64,000 bases of DNA. It comes from Desulfovibrio sp. (GTDB lineage: Bacteria > Desulfobacterota > Desulfovibrionia > Desulfovibrionales > Desulfovibrionaceae). This document shows, in pieces, positions 7,328 to 16,329 of this stretch (the stretch's first letter is position 1; each line of letters begins with the position of its first letter). The stretch is taken from NCBI RefSeq assembly GCF_014803725.1, contig NZ_JAAVBE010000003.1, forward strand, positions 88,730-152,729. Reading direction: 5' to 3'. Below the pieces are notes generated by a model, which saw only the letters and a program-made list of their open reading frames with translations, did no database searches and was not told where the DNA came from. A program made the translations under genes and the position numbers.

Positions 7328-8257
7328 CTACAGCGGCAGCCCGAGGTCGCGCAAAAGGTTGTCCACCGCCATGGTGCCCATGAGGTTCACGGCCCCCGCC
7401 GTGGACGAGGAGCAATGCGAACCCATGATGACATTATTAAGGATATACCAGTCCGGCTCCTCTGGCGGCTCGTGGGCGAACACGTCGAGCCCGGCGCCCC
7501 AGATGCTCCCGGCCTTGAGCGCGGCGAGCAGCGCCCCCTCGTCGATGAGCCCCCCGCGCGCGGTATTGACGAGCACGGCCGTGGGCTTCATGGAGGCGAT
7601 GCGCTGCTCATTGATGATGTTGCGCGTCTCGTCGTTGAGCAGGCAATGGAGCGTGATGAAGTCGCCCTCGCGGCAGATGCGGTCCGCGTCCGCGCGCTCG
7701 ATGCCCTCAGCCACGGCGAAAGCCTCGTCCCACACGCTGTCGCTGGCGAGCACGCGCATGTCGAAGCCCTTGGCGCGCCTCGCCACGCGCCGGCCGATGG
7801 CGCCGAGGCCGATGATGCCGAGCGTCTTGCCGTACACGTCGATGGAGGTGATCTTGCTCCAGTCGCGCTCGCGGCAGCGGCGGTCGATAAAGGCCACGCG
7901 CCGCGCCACGCCGAGCATGAGCGCGAAGGCGTAGTCGGCCACGGCGTCGCTGTTGGCGCCCACCGTGCGCGAGACCTTGATGCCCTGCGCCTCGCAGGCG
8001 GAAAGGTCGATATTGTCGAGACCCACGCCGTACTTGGCGATGGCGCGGAGCTTCGGCGCGGCCGCCAGTACAGCCGCGTTCATGGGATCCACCCCGAGGA
8101 TGACGCCCTCGCAGGGCGCGATGAGCTCCTTGATGGCCGCCTCGTCGAGGATGCCGCCGGTCTCGTTGCGGATGACCTCAAGCCCGGCGTCCTTGAGGCG
8201 GTCAAAAAGGCCGGGGTCGGTCTTGCCGAAGGAACGCGGCGTCACAAGCACTTTCAC
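7328..8257 (-). CDS. D-isomer-specific 2-hydroxyacid dehydrogenase (phosphoglycerate dehydrogenase-like)
   Basis: This is an NAD-dependent dehydrogenase of the SerA/2-hydroxyacid family (309 residues). The Rossmann motif is GIIGLGAIGRRVA, the catalytic Arg lies in VNTARGGLID, the Glu in HEPPEEPDW, and the acid-base His in GSHCSSST. The protein is shorter than serine-pathway SerA enzymes that carry an ACT domain, so 3-phosphoglycerate is only one possible substrate; glyoxylate, hydroxypyruvate or another 2-oxoacid is equally open. I start at GTG 8257 because AAGGAG lies six bases upstream; the longer open frame to 8380 looks untranslated. It is transcribed alone and ends just before the B12 promoter. 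Confidence 0.85.
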   Translation of the reverse strand: MKVLVTPRSFGKTDPGLFDRLKDAGLEVIRNETGGILDEAAIKELIAPCEGVILGVDPMNAAVLAAAPKLRAIAKYGVGLDNIDLSACEAQGIKVSRTVGANSDAVADYAFALMLGVARRVAFIDRRCRERDWSKITSIDVYGKTLGIIGLGAIGRRVARRAKGFDMRVLASDSVWDEAFAVAEGIERADADRICREGDFITLHCLLNDETRNIINEQRIASMKPTAVLVNTARGGLIDEGALLAALKAGSIWGAGLDVFAHEPPEEPDWYILNNVIMGSHCSSSTAGAVNLMGTMAVDNLLRDLGLPL

Positions 8258-8492
8258 GGTCAACTCCTTTGGCTGGCGCCCGACAATTAAGGGCCGGCCC
8301 TTCGGCCCACGTTCCTGAAAAAGGCGCGGCCTGTCAACCGTGCAGGGGCGCCCAAGCCCCGGCAGGCTTTGCCGCCGCAAGCGGGCGCCACGGGTTCGGC
8401 CCTGTCCTCTCCTTCCTTATATTTCAACATTTTGCCGCCACTTTCCCCAACTGGAACATTCCTTGAATAACAAGGGCCGCAAGGAGTGGACC

Positions 8493-10382
8493 ATGCAAAT
8501 TATGCCTACCAGTTCCGCCGATTCCAGCCTGGGCTTCTTCGGGAGCACCTCCACCTCTGCCGGCAACGGCAACAGCGACTTCCTCCAGTCCATGCAGGAC
8601 GCCATGGAAGCCGTGAACGACGGCAGCGAGGTCTCCGTGAGCGCGGCCCTCGAGGCCGACGCCGAGGCCGGGCGGCCGGTGGTGGAGAGCCCCTATACCC
8701 GCACCACCACAGACGGCGTGACCTATACCCTGAGCGAAGTCTGCTTCACCAAGCAGGAACTGGCCGAACTGCGCGCCCAGCTCCTCAAGGAAGGCGCGCC
8801 GGAAGAAGCCCTGAAGCAGTTCGACATCCTCGCGGGGCAGCCCAACGGGGCCACGCTCGCGCAGGTCATGGCGAGCTTGCAGGTGGCCGGGACCACTCCC
8901 AACCTCAATGAAGAGGACGAGCTCACCATCAGCGCCCTGCTCGGCCAGATCGACCCCACGGGCGACCTTGCCCAGGACGTGCTCGCCAAGATGCGCGACG
9001 GCAACGGCGAGGCGGCCCTTGAGCTCATCGCCCAGGGCTTCGCCAGCATGGACGCGGGCAGCACCATCGAGATCAGCGTGGATGACGCCCTCGCCCTCGG
9101 GCGGGGCCTCGGCCTTGATGCGGGCAGCCTCATGAACCTTGCCGGCAACTTCGGCGGCTTCCCGGCGCTGAAGGTCACGGCCGAGCAGTTCGGCAACCTC
9201 ATGGCCCCGGCCACGGCCAAGCTCACCCAGCAGCGCGCCAACCAGGAAAAGCTCGACGCCGCCGTGGAAAAGACCCTCAAGCCCATCATCAGCAAGGCCC
9301 GCGACCGCATGGAAAAGGAAAAGGCCGCCAGCGAGCTGGAAAACCGCCGCGTGCAGCAGAGCCGTATCCTCATCGACCGCACCGTGCAGGAAAAGAGCCG
9401 GGGCATCCTTGACGAGACGCTGGCCGCCGACGCGCCGGCCGCCGACAGGCAGCAGGCCAGCGTGGCCGAGGTCATGAGCCGCAAGGCCGACGCGGAAAAG
9501 AGCGCCATGGTCGGCCATGCCGGCAAGGAAGAGAGCGCCAGCCGCCGCCCGGGCGCCGAAGCCGTGGAAAACGCTTCGCGCCGCCAGAACATGGCCGAGA
9601 CGGTGCAGGAGCGCCAGGCGAGCGCCGCCTCCAATGCCGAGGGCGCCCGCAACACCGCCACCCGCGACATGGGCAACGACGCCCGCCACGGCGCGGACGA
9701 TGGCGCCGCGCGCGACAACCGGGACAACAGGAACCCCGAGTGGAACGAACTTCTCGGCAAGGTGGAGGCGCGCGCAACGCAGGCAGCCCCGCAGACGACC
9801 ACCGCGGCCAATGGCTCCTTCCTCTATACCATGCTCCAGGGCGGGCAAAATATTCCCGAGGCCGTGCCGGCGCAGGATGCGGGCCAGCTCCCGCAGATCT
9901 CTCGCCAGGTGGCGCAGCAGGTGGAGCAGGGCATGCTCACCGCCATGCGCGACGGCGCCACGCGCCTCGACCTTCAGCTGCATCCGGCGGAGCTTGGCGC
10001 CATCACCATCACCCTCGTGGCGCGCAACGGCGAGGTGAGCGCGCAGATCCGCTCCGAGAAGAGCGAGACCGCCGAGATGGTCAGCCGCCAGCTGGACACC
10101 ATCCGGGTCAACCTGGAGCAGCAGGGCATCAAGGTCGACAAGATAGAAGTGCAGATGGAAAATTCTGCCGACCAAAACCCTTCCACCGCCTGGCAGGACC
10201 TCGGCCAGCACAACGCGCGGCAGGAAGAAGATGCCCGCCGGGAAGAGCTTGCCCGGCTGCGTAACCTCGCAACTGTTCGCAATAACAGCAGAAATTCTGA
10301 ACCGACCGTTTTGGAACAGCCTGTGCATATTAGCGGCCAAACGGCACGATATGCCGGGCAGGCCATGCACCTCGTAGCCTAG
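8493..10382 (+). CDS. fliK: Flagellar hook-length control protein FliK
   Basis: FliK measures hook length and switches the export apparatus from hook to filament substrates. The 629-residue product has a long Ala/Glu/Arg-rich, low-complexity middle and a C-terminal Flg_hook domain: LQLHPAELGAITITL, then SAQIRSEKSETAEMV and QLDTIRVNLEQQGIKVDKIEV, near residues 495-560. The start at 8493 follows AAGGAG by six bases. flgD follows after 22 bases and flgE after that, a classical hook cluster. The N-terminal half is poorly conserved in this family, so the call rests on the C-terminus and neighbours. Confidence 0.9.
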   Translation: MQIMPTSSADSSLGFFGSTSTSAGNGNSDFLQSMQDAMEAVNDGSEVSVSAALEADAEAGRPVVESPYTRTTTDGVTYTLSEVCFTKQELAELRAQLLKEGAPEEALKQFDILAGQPNGATLAQVMASLQVAGTTPNLNEEDELTISALLGQIDPTGDLAQDVLAKMRDGNGEAALELIAQGFASMDAGSTIEISVDDALALGRGLGLDAGSLMNLAGNFGGFPALKVTAEQFGNLMAPATAKLTQQRANQEKLDAAVEKTLKPIISKARDRMEKEKAASELENRRVQQSRILIDRTVQEKSRGILDETLAADAPAADRQQASVAEVMSRKADAEKSAMVGHAGKEESASRRPGAEAVENASRRQNMAETVQERQASAASNAEGARNTATRDMGNDARHGADDGAARDNRDNRNPEWNELLGKVEARATQAAPQTTTAANGSFLYTMLQGGQNIPEAVPAQDAGQLPQISRQVAQQVEQGMLTAMRDGATRLDLQLHPAELGAITITLVARNGEVSAQIRSEKSETAEMVSRQLDTIRVNLEQQGIKVDKIEVQMENSADQNPSTAWQDLGQHNARQEEDARREELARLRNLATVRNNSRNSEPTVLEQPVHISGQTARYAGQAMHLVA

Positions 10383-10404
10383 GCCGCCCAAGACGGAGAA
10401 GACC

Positions 10405-11271
10405 ATGTCGAGCATCACGCAAGCCCTCACCCAGACCAACAACGAGTTCAATTCCGCCCTTTCCAAGCAGAAGGGCAGCACTCTGGACAAGGACTCGTTC
10501 ATGCTCCTCCTGGTCACCCAGTTCAAGTATCAGGACCCGTTGAACCCGATGGACGACAAGGAGTTCATCGCGCAGATGGCGCAGTTCTCCAGCCTCGAAC
10601 AGCTCATGAACCTCAACACCAGCATGGAAGGCCTGACCACCGCCACCAACAACCAGCAGATGGTCAACGCCACTTCCTACATCGGCAAGCTCGTGAGCGT
10701 TTCCGGCAACACCATCGGCAAGTCCACGGCCGCCAATGCGGACGGCAAGATGGAGACCTCGGTCAGCACCTTCCGCTACGCCTTCGGCGACAACGTGGTC
10801 AAGGGCACCCTGAGCGTGAAGGACGCCAACGGTAACACCATCTACACGGAAGATCTTGCCGGCAAGCAGGCGGGCACGACCTTCGAGTTCAACTGGAACG
10901 GCAAGATGGGCAATGGCCTCGACGCCCCGGACGGCGTGTATACTGTCACGCTCGCCGCCTTCAACGACAAGGGCGAGGCCGTTCTCTCCGACCAGGTGGT
11001 CGACGCCACGGTGACGGGCGTGGTCAACAGCGACGGCACGGTCTACCTCGGCATGGACGGCGGCCAGCTCATGGAGCTCGCCAATGTGCGCCAGGTCACC
11101 ACGCCCAAGGTCAAGGAAAGCTCCTCCAACAAGGACGAGAGCGAAGACAAGGGCGAAGAAGAAAGCAAGGACGAAGAAAAGGCGGAAGAAAGCGAAAAGA
11201 CGGAAGGCAACAGCGGTTCCGGCGATGAAGAGTCCGGAAGCGACGCCGCCGACGAAGCCAAGGCCGCCTAA
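10405..11271 (+). CDS. flgD: FlgD, flagellar hook-capping protein, with acidic tail
   Basis: FlgD caps the growing hook and guides FlgE assembly outside the cell. Family marks are DKDSFMLLLVTQFKYQDPLN (residues 29-48), then EFIAQMAQFSSLEQL, and a later Ig-like FlgD domain (FEFNWNGKMGNGLDAPDGVYT). Residues 237-288 form an unusual tail almost entirely of Glu, Asp, Lys and Ser, absent from textbook FlgD proteins. GGAGAAG precedes the ATG. The gene lies between fliK and flgE. Confidence 0.95.
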   Translation: MSSITQALTQTNNEFNSALSKQKGSTLDKDSFMLLLVTQFKYQDPLNPMDDKEFIAQMAQFSSLEQLMNLNTSMEGLTTATNNQQMVNATSYIGKLVSVSGNTIGKSTAANADGKMETSVSTFRYAFGDNVVKGTLSVKDANGNTIYTEDLAGKQAGTTFEFNWNGKMGNGLDAPDGVYTVTLAAFNDKGEAVLSDQVVDATVTGVVNSDGTVYLGMDGGQLMELANVRQVTTPKVKESSSNKDESEDKGEEESKDEEKAEESEKTEGNSGSGDEESGSDAADEAKAA

Positions 11272-11361
11272 AACAAAGCTATCCCGGCGGTAAAACGCCA
11301 CAACAAATAACCAAACCGCGCCACTATCCCAACGGCGCACAAAGTTCAAACGGAGGAAGTC

Positions 11362-13362
11362 ATGGGTCTTTCAGCCAGCATGTGGACCAGCGTTTCGGGC
11401 CTGCTCGCTCACGGTAACAAGATGAACGTCGTGGGCAACAATATCGCCAACGTCAGCACCATCGGCTTCAAGAGCCAGCGCATGGATTTCAACGACTATC
11501 TGTACATCAACGGCGGCTCCACCAGCGGCCCGGTGCAGATCGGTGCGGGCGTTTCCACCTACGCGGTGCTTGGCGACTTCTCGCAGGGCTCGCTCGAATC
11601 CACCAACTCGGTCACCGACATCGCCATCGACGGCGAAGGCTTCTTCAAGGTGCGCAAGCCCAACACGGATCAGATGTACTACACCCGCGCCGGCGACTTC
11701 TACTTCAACGCCGACCGCCAGCTCCAGAACCCCGAAGGCTACCGCCTCCAGGGCTGGAAGGTGGACAACTCCACGCGCCTGACCTTCAAGAGCGAGTCCA
11801 TCAATCTTGGCAAGGACAAGGCCAACGAGTCCGCCTTCGTGGGCACGGGCACCCCGCAGGACATCGTGCTGGATTCCTGGTACCTTGAGCCGGCCCGCAC
11901 CACCAGCGTGAGCTTCACCATGGGCCTCACCAGCGACAGCCGCGGCGACCGCTCCACCAGCGACACCTCCCCCATGACCGCCCTCTTCGACCAGTGGGAC
12001 GCCTCCAAGAACCCGCCCATGCCCGACACCTCCTGCGCCACCTCCTCGGCCATCAAGGTGTACGATGAAGGCGGCAACGCCCACACCCTGACTGTCTACT
12101 ACGACCAGGTGGCGGCCAAGCAGGTGGATTCCGACGGCAACGTCATCTACGAGCTCGAGGGCCTGCCCGCCGGCTACACGGTGTACGAATATGCCGTGAC
12201 CATTCCGCCGGAAGAGGACATGCGCAGCTTCGGCGGCGAAGGCTACGACCCGGTCTCCAACACCTGGGCCAAGAAGCCCACCCAGTTCTACAATGACCCC
12301 GATCAGGGTACCAACAAGAACGCGGGCATGCTCATGACCGGCCACCTCATCTTCGACGCCGCCGGCAACCTGGTCAACCAGACCGCCTACACCTACGGCG
12401 CCAACGCCGACCCCCAGGCTCTCGACCAGTGCGCCCTGCCCCCGGACGAGCTCTCGAGCTGGCAGTCCACCAAGTTCTCCAGCAACGGCCTGCCCACCTT
12501 CTGCGCCAACTTCACGGGCCAGCCGCTCGCCAACAGCGTGAGCGAGACCCTCTCGCCCACCCAGTCGCAGGCGCAGGACTACATCATCGAGCTGGACTTC
12601 GGCCTGCGCTGCGTGAGCAACTGGGACAATTCCGGCACGCTCGCCGACCTGCGCGGCACCGAAAGCAAGCAGCCGGTGCTGAAGAAGGTGACCGCCGTTA
12701 CCGACGATAACGGCGACAGGGTCTCCAACACGACTCTCGAGCACCTCAAGGAGCTGGGCTCGTATGACCTGGTGGACAAGGACGGCAATCCGGCCGGTAC
12801 GGTCGACCCCACCACCGGCGAGATCACGTTGAACGCAGGCGCTAACAAGAATAACATCTACTTCCAGGACACGCTCACCACGCGCAGCATCAGCTACAAT
12901 GACGACGTGTCCAAGTACGGCGACCCGCTGAAGACCGAAAACGCCAGCTCCGCGGGCAGCTCCAGCTACATCACGCAGGACGCCAAGGCCGACGGCTACC
13001 CCTCGGGCGTGCTCTCCGGCACCAACATCGACAACGCGGGCGTGGTGTACGGCTACTATGACAACGGCGAGACCGTGCCGCTTTACCAGATCGCCCTCTA
13101 TGACTTCCACAACAAGCAGGGCCTCCGGCGCGAGGGCGGCAACCTCTACGGCCAGACCAAGGAATCGGGCGAAGCCCGGCAGGGCGTGGCCGGCGACAAC
13201 GGCTTCGGCGTGACCCGCGCCTACAACATCGAAGGCTCCAACGTGGACCTCAGCCGCGAATTCGTGAACATGATCACCACGCAGCGCGGCTTCCAGGCCA
13301 ACTCCAAGGGCGTGACCACCGTTGACACCATGCTTGAGACCGTCATCGGCATGAAGCGCTAG
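11362..13362 (+). CDS. flgE: Flagellar hook protein FlgE
   Basis: FlgE polymerises into the hook joining rod and filament. The 666-residue protein starts MGLSASMWTSVSGLLAHGNK and has NVVGNNIANVSTIGFKSQR, the rod/hook N-terminal signature. The C-terminus has GSNVDLSREFVNMITTQRGF, followed by the coiled-coil end. The product is clearly longer than the roughly 400-residue enterobacterial FlgE because of an expanded central, surface-exposed part (about residues 180-560). CGGAGG precedes the ATG. It closes the fliK-flgD-flgE run and is followed by a strong terminator. Confidence 0.95.
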   Translation: MGLSASMWTSVSGLLAHGNKMNVVGNNIANVSTIGFKSQRMDFNDYLYINGGSTSGPVQIGAGVSTYAVLGDFSQGSLESTNSVTDIAIDGEGFFKVRKPNTDQMYYTRAGDFYFNADRQLQNPEGYRLQGWKVDNSTRLTFKSESINLGKDKANESAFVGTGTPQDIVLDSWYLEPARTTSVSFTMGLTSDSRGDRSTSDTSPMTALFDQWDASKNPPMPDTSCATSSAIKVYDEGGNAHTLTVYYDQVAAKQVDSDGNVIYELEGLPAGYTVYEYAVTIPPEEDMRSFGGEGYDPVSNTWAKKPTQFYNDPDQGTNKNAGMLMTGHLIFDAAGNLVNQTAYTYGANADPQALDQCALPPDELSSWQSTKFSSNGLPTFCANFTGQPLANSVSETLSPTQSQAQDYIIELDFGLRCVSNWDNSGTLADLRGTESKQPVLKKVTAVTDDNGDRVSNTTLEHLKELGSYDLVDKDGNPAGTVDPTTGEITLNAGANKNNIYFQDTLTTRSISYNDDVSKYGDPLKTENASSAGSSSYITQDAKADGYPSGVLSGTNIDNAGVVYGYYDNGETVPLYQIALYDFHNKQGLRREGGNLYGQTKESGEARQGVAGDNGFGVTRAYNIEGSNVDLSREFVNMITTQRGFQANSKGVTTVDTMLETVIGMKR

Positions 13363-13452
13363 TAAGAGACAGTTCCCGGACTGGCGCGGCCCCGGAGCGG
13401 TTCCGGGCGCGCGCCGCGGCGAAGGGATAGCGCCGCTTCCGGCTTCTTCCGT

Positions 13453-13490
13453 GAAAAAGTCCCCTCTGGATGTCCAGGGGGGACTTTTTT
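13453..13490 (+). terminator. Strong intrinsic terminator after flgE
   Basis: AAAAAGTCCCC and GGGGGGACTTTTTT form a long stem with inner TCTGG/TCCAG pairing around a short loop. The symmetric A and T tracts would allow termination in both directions. It lies about 90 bases after the flgE stop. Confidence 0.85.
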
Positions 13491-14340
13491 GCGGCCTTTT
13501 CCCGCCCGGCAAAAACAGCCGCAGGGAAAGGTCGTTTCCTGCTGCGCGCGGCCGAAAAAAGCGGGGCGTCAGGGACTGGCCGGGATGCCGGCGCATTTTG
13601 CCGCTTTTCGGGCATGACGGCGCCCAACGAGCCGGCCACCCGGGGCCGGCGCGCAAGGCCGGCGATATTTTGGCTCCCGCGCCCCGCATCGCCCATCCAA
13701 GACGCCCCACGGCAGCCTGAAACGGCTTCTCGGCCCTTCCCGCTTTATCCCGCCCATCCGGCAAGCCTTGCCGGCAGCTCCTGCGCACAAGGCGCGCTGG
13801 TGCTCCTTTCGGCCGCGGCGGGACCCCTTGCCAGCTCCGCCCCGGAGCAGCTTTTTCCGGCCACCCCCGGCTGCAAGAACGCCCACTTTTGCCTGCGCAA
13901 TCCGCACGCGCCCTACCAGGGGCGCAAGCCGCTGCCCGCTACCCCACAGGCGCTGGCGCCCTCACGCGCCCCTCTTGTCGACGCCTCTGCCGCCCCGGCC
14001 GCCGGGCGCCCTCGGTTGCCGGTTCTTGCCACTCTGCCGGAACTCTCCCGGCCCTACCGCCAGTCCCGAAGCGTTCCCGCTTCATCCCCTCCGCTCTGCT
14101 TGCAAGTCCACCCTCCGTTCCCCAGCCCGGGCCAGCCCCAACGGCCCCCGCGCCGACCCCGCTCTGCCGTCCCCCGGCCGCCGCACCCGGGCCCGGCAGC
14201 TTCTGCCTGTTATCCTTAAGGAATCGTTCCCGATCCGCTGGGAAAATTCGTCGCCCGTCCCGCCAAAAATGCGGCGCCGGGCCTGGGAAAATTTTGCCCC
14301 AAAAGTCTAGAAAATATGTAATATGCTAAAAAACAACGCT
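13491..14340 (+). other. Gene-free intergenic stretch between flgE and flagellin
   Basis: About 850 bases carry no convincing gene. The open frames here give Pro/Ala/Arg-rich low-complexity peptides without ribosome binding sites or recognisable motifs. The plus strand is rich in C, often in runs like CCGGCC and CGCCCC. The last 50 bases turn AT-rich just before the flagellin promoter. Possible contents are a long leader, an unrecognised RNA or remnants of lost genes. Confidence 0.5.
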
Positions 14341-14350
14341 ATTTAGCCTT

Positions 14351-14366
14351 TGGCATATGCGTTGCA
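14351..14366 (+). promoter_or_regulatory. Sigma-54 (RpoN) promoter of the flagellin gene
   Basis: TGGCATATGCGTTGCA matches the -24/-12 consensus TGGCAY-N5-TTGCA exactly, with correct GG-GC spacing. It lies 44 bases before the flagellin start. Transcription would begin near 14378, leaving about 32 bases of leader with AGGAGGT. Confidence 0.85.
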
Positions 14367-14409
14367 ATATGACGGGCACAGCTTATTCAACCACCCTAGG
14401 AGGTGCCCA

Positions 14410-15321
14410 ATGTCTTTGGTCATTAACAACAACATGATGGCCGCCAACACGGCCCGAACCCTGAACTCACATTACAGTAACCTGGCACAGTCCACTCAGC
14501 GGCTGTCCACCGGCCTGCGCGTCAACAGCGCGGCCGACGACGCCGCCGGCCTTGCCATCCGCGAGCTCCAGCGCGCGGACATCGCGGCCCTGCACCAGGG
14601 CGCGCGCAACGCCAACGACGCCATTTCCATGATCCAGACGGCAGACGGAGCCATGGGCGTCATTGACGAAAAGCTCATCCGCCTCAAGGAACTGGCGGAA
14701 CAGGCCGCCACGGGTACGTACGATTCCACCCAGCGCCTGATGATCGAGTCCGAGTACCAGGCCATGGCCTCGGAAATCACCCGTATCGCCAATGCGACGG
14801 ACTTCAACGGCATCCACCTGCTGGACGGCACGCTCTCTTCCGACACGCATGACGGCAGCGGCAAGACGGCCGCGGACGGTATCTCGTCCACCGGCAAGAT
14901 GAAGATCCACTTCGGCACGGGCAACGATTCCGCGGAAGACTACTACTACATCACCATCGGCAGCGTCACCGCCTCGTCCCTCGGCGTGGGCAACCAGGCG
15001 AGCATCGACTCGGACGGTTACACGGTCTCCACGCAGGAAGCGGCCCAGAAGGCACTCGAAGCCATCAACCAGGCCATCATCTCCAAGGACAAGATCCGCG
15101 CCCACCTCGGCGCCATGCAGAACCGGCTGGAGAACACCATCACCAACCTGAATGTCCAGGCAGAAAATCTCCAGGCCGCAGAATCGCGAATTTCGGATGT
15201 GGACGTTGCCACGGAAATGACACAGTTCGTGCGCAATCAGATCCTCACCCAATCGGCCGTGGCCATGCTCGGCCAGGCCAACTCGCTGCCCCAGATGGCC
15301 ATGCAGCTCATCGGCGGCTAG
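14410..15321 (+). CDS. fliC: Flagellin
   Basis: This is the filament subunit, exported through the flagellar type III apparatus. The 303-residue protein has the N-terminal D0/D1 block (SLVINNNMMAANTARTLN, LSTGLRVNSAADDAAGLAIR) and the C-terminal block (ENTITNLNVQAENLQAAESR, then the helix ending in LIGG). The variable centre is short (about residues 140-210), so the filament should lack large outer domains. AGGAGGTGCCCA precedes the ATG at 14410. It is a single-gene unit driven by a sigma-54 promoter and followed by hairpins, separate from the hook operon. Confidence 0.96.
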   Translation: MSLVINNNMMAANTARTLNSHYSNLAQSTQRLSTGLRVNSAADDAAGLAIRELQRADIAALHQGARNANDAISMIQTADGAMGVIDEKLIRLKELAEQAATGTYDSTQRLMIESEYQAMASEITRIANATDFNGIHLLDGTLSSDTHDGSGKTAADGISSTGKMKIHFGTGNDSAEDYYYITIGSVTASSLGVGNQASIDSDGYTVSTQEAAQKALEAINQAIISKDKIRAHLGAMQNRLENTITNLNVQAENLQAAESRISDVDVATEMTQFVRNQILTQSAVAMLGQANSLPQMAMQLIGG

Positions 15322-15359
15322 GTCATCTAGACATAGGCTGTGGCAGACCAAAGACGGGA

Positions 15360-15400
15360 GGCCCGGGGGGTTGTTCCCCCGGGCCGGGTCACCGACCCGG
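15360..15400 (+). terminator. Hairpin pair downstream of flagellin
   Basis: GGCCCGGGGG pairs with CCCCCGGGCC around GTTGTT (15360-15385), and CCGGGTC/GACCCGG forms a second, overlapping stem (15384-15400). There is no clear T tract, so this may be a terminator or a 3' stabilising structure for the abundant flagellin mRNA. Confidence 0.45.
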
Positions 15401-15484
15401 TCCCTCCCGGGACGGCGCAGCGCGGGCCACGCCCGCAGGCCGGGTCATAGCCAGGGGATGTTCAGCACATGGGGGAGTTCACCG

Positions 15485-16222
15485 TTATGTGTCCGCCGGC
15501 AAAGATTTTTGCGCCACAAGCGCCTCAAGGGCGCAGCGCGCGGCATCCTGCTCCGCTTTCTTCAGGCTCGTGCCCTGGCCGGCAAAGTTCCGCCCGTCAG
15601 GCAGCGTGAGGCGCACCTGAAAGTGTTTGGCATGTTCGGGGCCGCTGGTTGCGGCCTGGGTATAGACCGGCATGGTGCCGAAAAGATGTTGTACCGCCTC
15701 CTGGAGGCGTGATTTGTAGTCCCGCGCCTGTGGCGCGCCCGCGTCAGACGGCCAGTGCCCCGCAAAGATGCGGGCGACGGCGTCCCTGGCTGCGGCAAAA
15801 CCTCCATCCTCATACACAGCGGCAAGCACCGCCTCCAGCGCATCGCTGAGAATGGCATCACGGTCGCGGCCGCCCTGTTGCTCCTCGCCCCTTCCGAGCC
15901 GGAGGTGGGCATCCAGCCCCAGTTCCCGCGCGCGCCGGGCAAGACCCTGCGTGCTCACGAGATGCGCCCTCAGGCGCGTCAGTTCGCCTTCCCTCAGTTT
16001 CGGAAAACGCCGGAAAAGCTCGCTGGAAACGCAGAGCTCCACCACCGCGTCGCCCAGAAATTCCAGTCTTTCGTTATGCGCGCTTCCCGCGCCGCGCTCA
16101 TTGGCCCACGAGCTGTGGGTGAGCGCCAGCCCGAGCAGTTCCGGGCGCCTGAACCTGTGGCCGAGTTTCGCGGCCAGGTCTTCCACGTTCGCGCCGTCCG
16201 GCGCCGTTTTTTTGTCGTCCAT
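15485..16222 (-). CDS. rnc: Ribonuclease III
   Basis: RNase III cuts double-stranded RNA during rRNA and mRNA processing. The 245-residue protein has the catalytic signature NERLEFLGDAVVEL at about residues 50-63, a second acidic cluster at DAILSDALEAVLAAVYEDGG (Asp and Glu metal ligands), and a C-terminal dsRNA-binding domain (DYKSRLQEAVQHLFGTMPVY, ending in AEQDAARCALEAL). It is transcribed away from the next gene at 16330 and converges with flagellin. Confidence 0.96.
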   Translation of the reverse strand: MDDKKTAPDGANVEDLAAKLGHRFRRPELLGLALTHSSWANERGAGSAHNERLEFLGDAVVELCVSSELFRRFPKLREGELTRLRAHLVSTQGLARRARELGLDAHLRLGRGEEQQGGRDRDAILSDALEAVLAAVYEDGGFAAARDAVARIFAGHWPSDAGAPQARDYKSRLQEAVQHLFGTMPVYTQAATSGPEHAKHFQVRLTLPDGRNFAGQGTSLKKAEQDAARCALEALVAQKSLPADT

Positions 16223-16267
16223 GGGCGCAAGTCTAGCCCAACCCGCAAGGATGGCAACCGAAAATCC

Positions 16268-16296
16268 CTTGACACGGGGCCGCGTGGTGCCTACCT
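16268..16296 (+). promoter_or_regulatory. Sigma-70-type promoter for the 114-residue protein
   Basis: TTGACA (16268-16273) and TACCTA (16291-16296) are separated by 17 bases. They lie 34 bases upstream of the ATG at 16330, in the divergent space with rnc. Confidence 0.6.
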
Positions 16297-16329
16297 AACA
16301 AGGGGACTTTATCCCTTAAGGAGCACAGC

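Noticed and set aside
11272..11361. A regulatory site between flgD and flgE
   Set aside because: Only a tiny hairpin and a normal ribosome binding site are seen; no promoter of any sigma class fits.
13470..14310. Several plus-strand open frames of 146-249 codons before flagellin
   Set aside because: They are Pro/Ala/Arg-rich, without ribosome binding sites or motifs, as expected of chance frames in GC-rich DNA.
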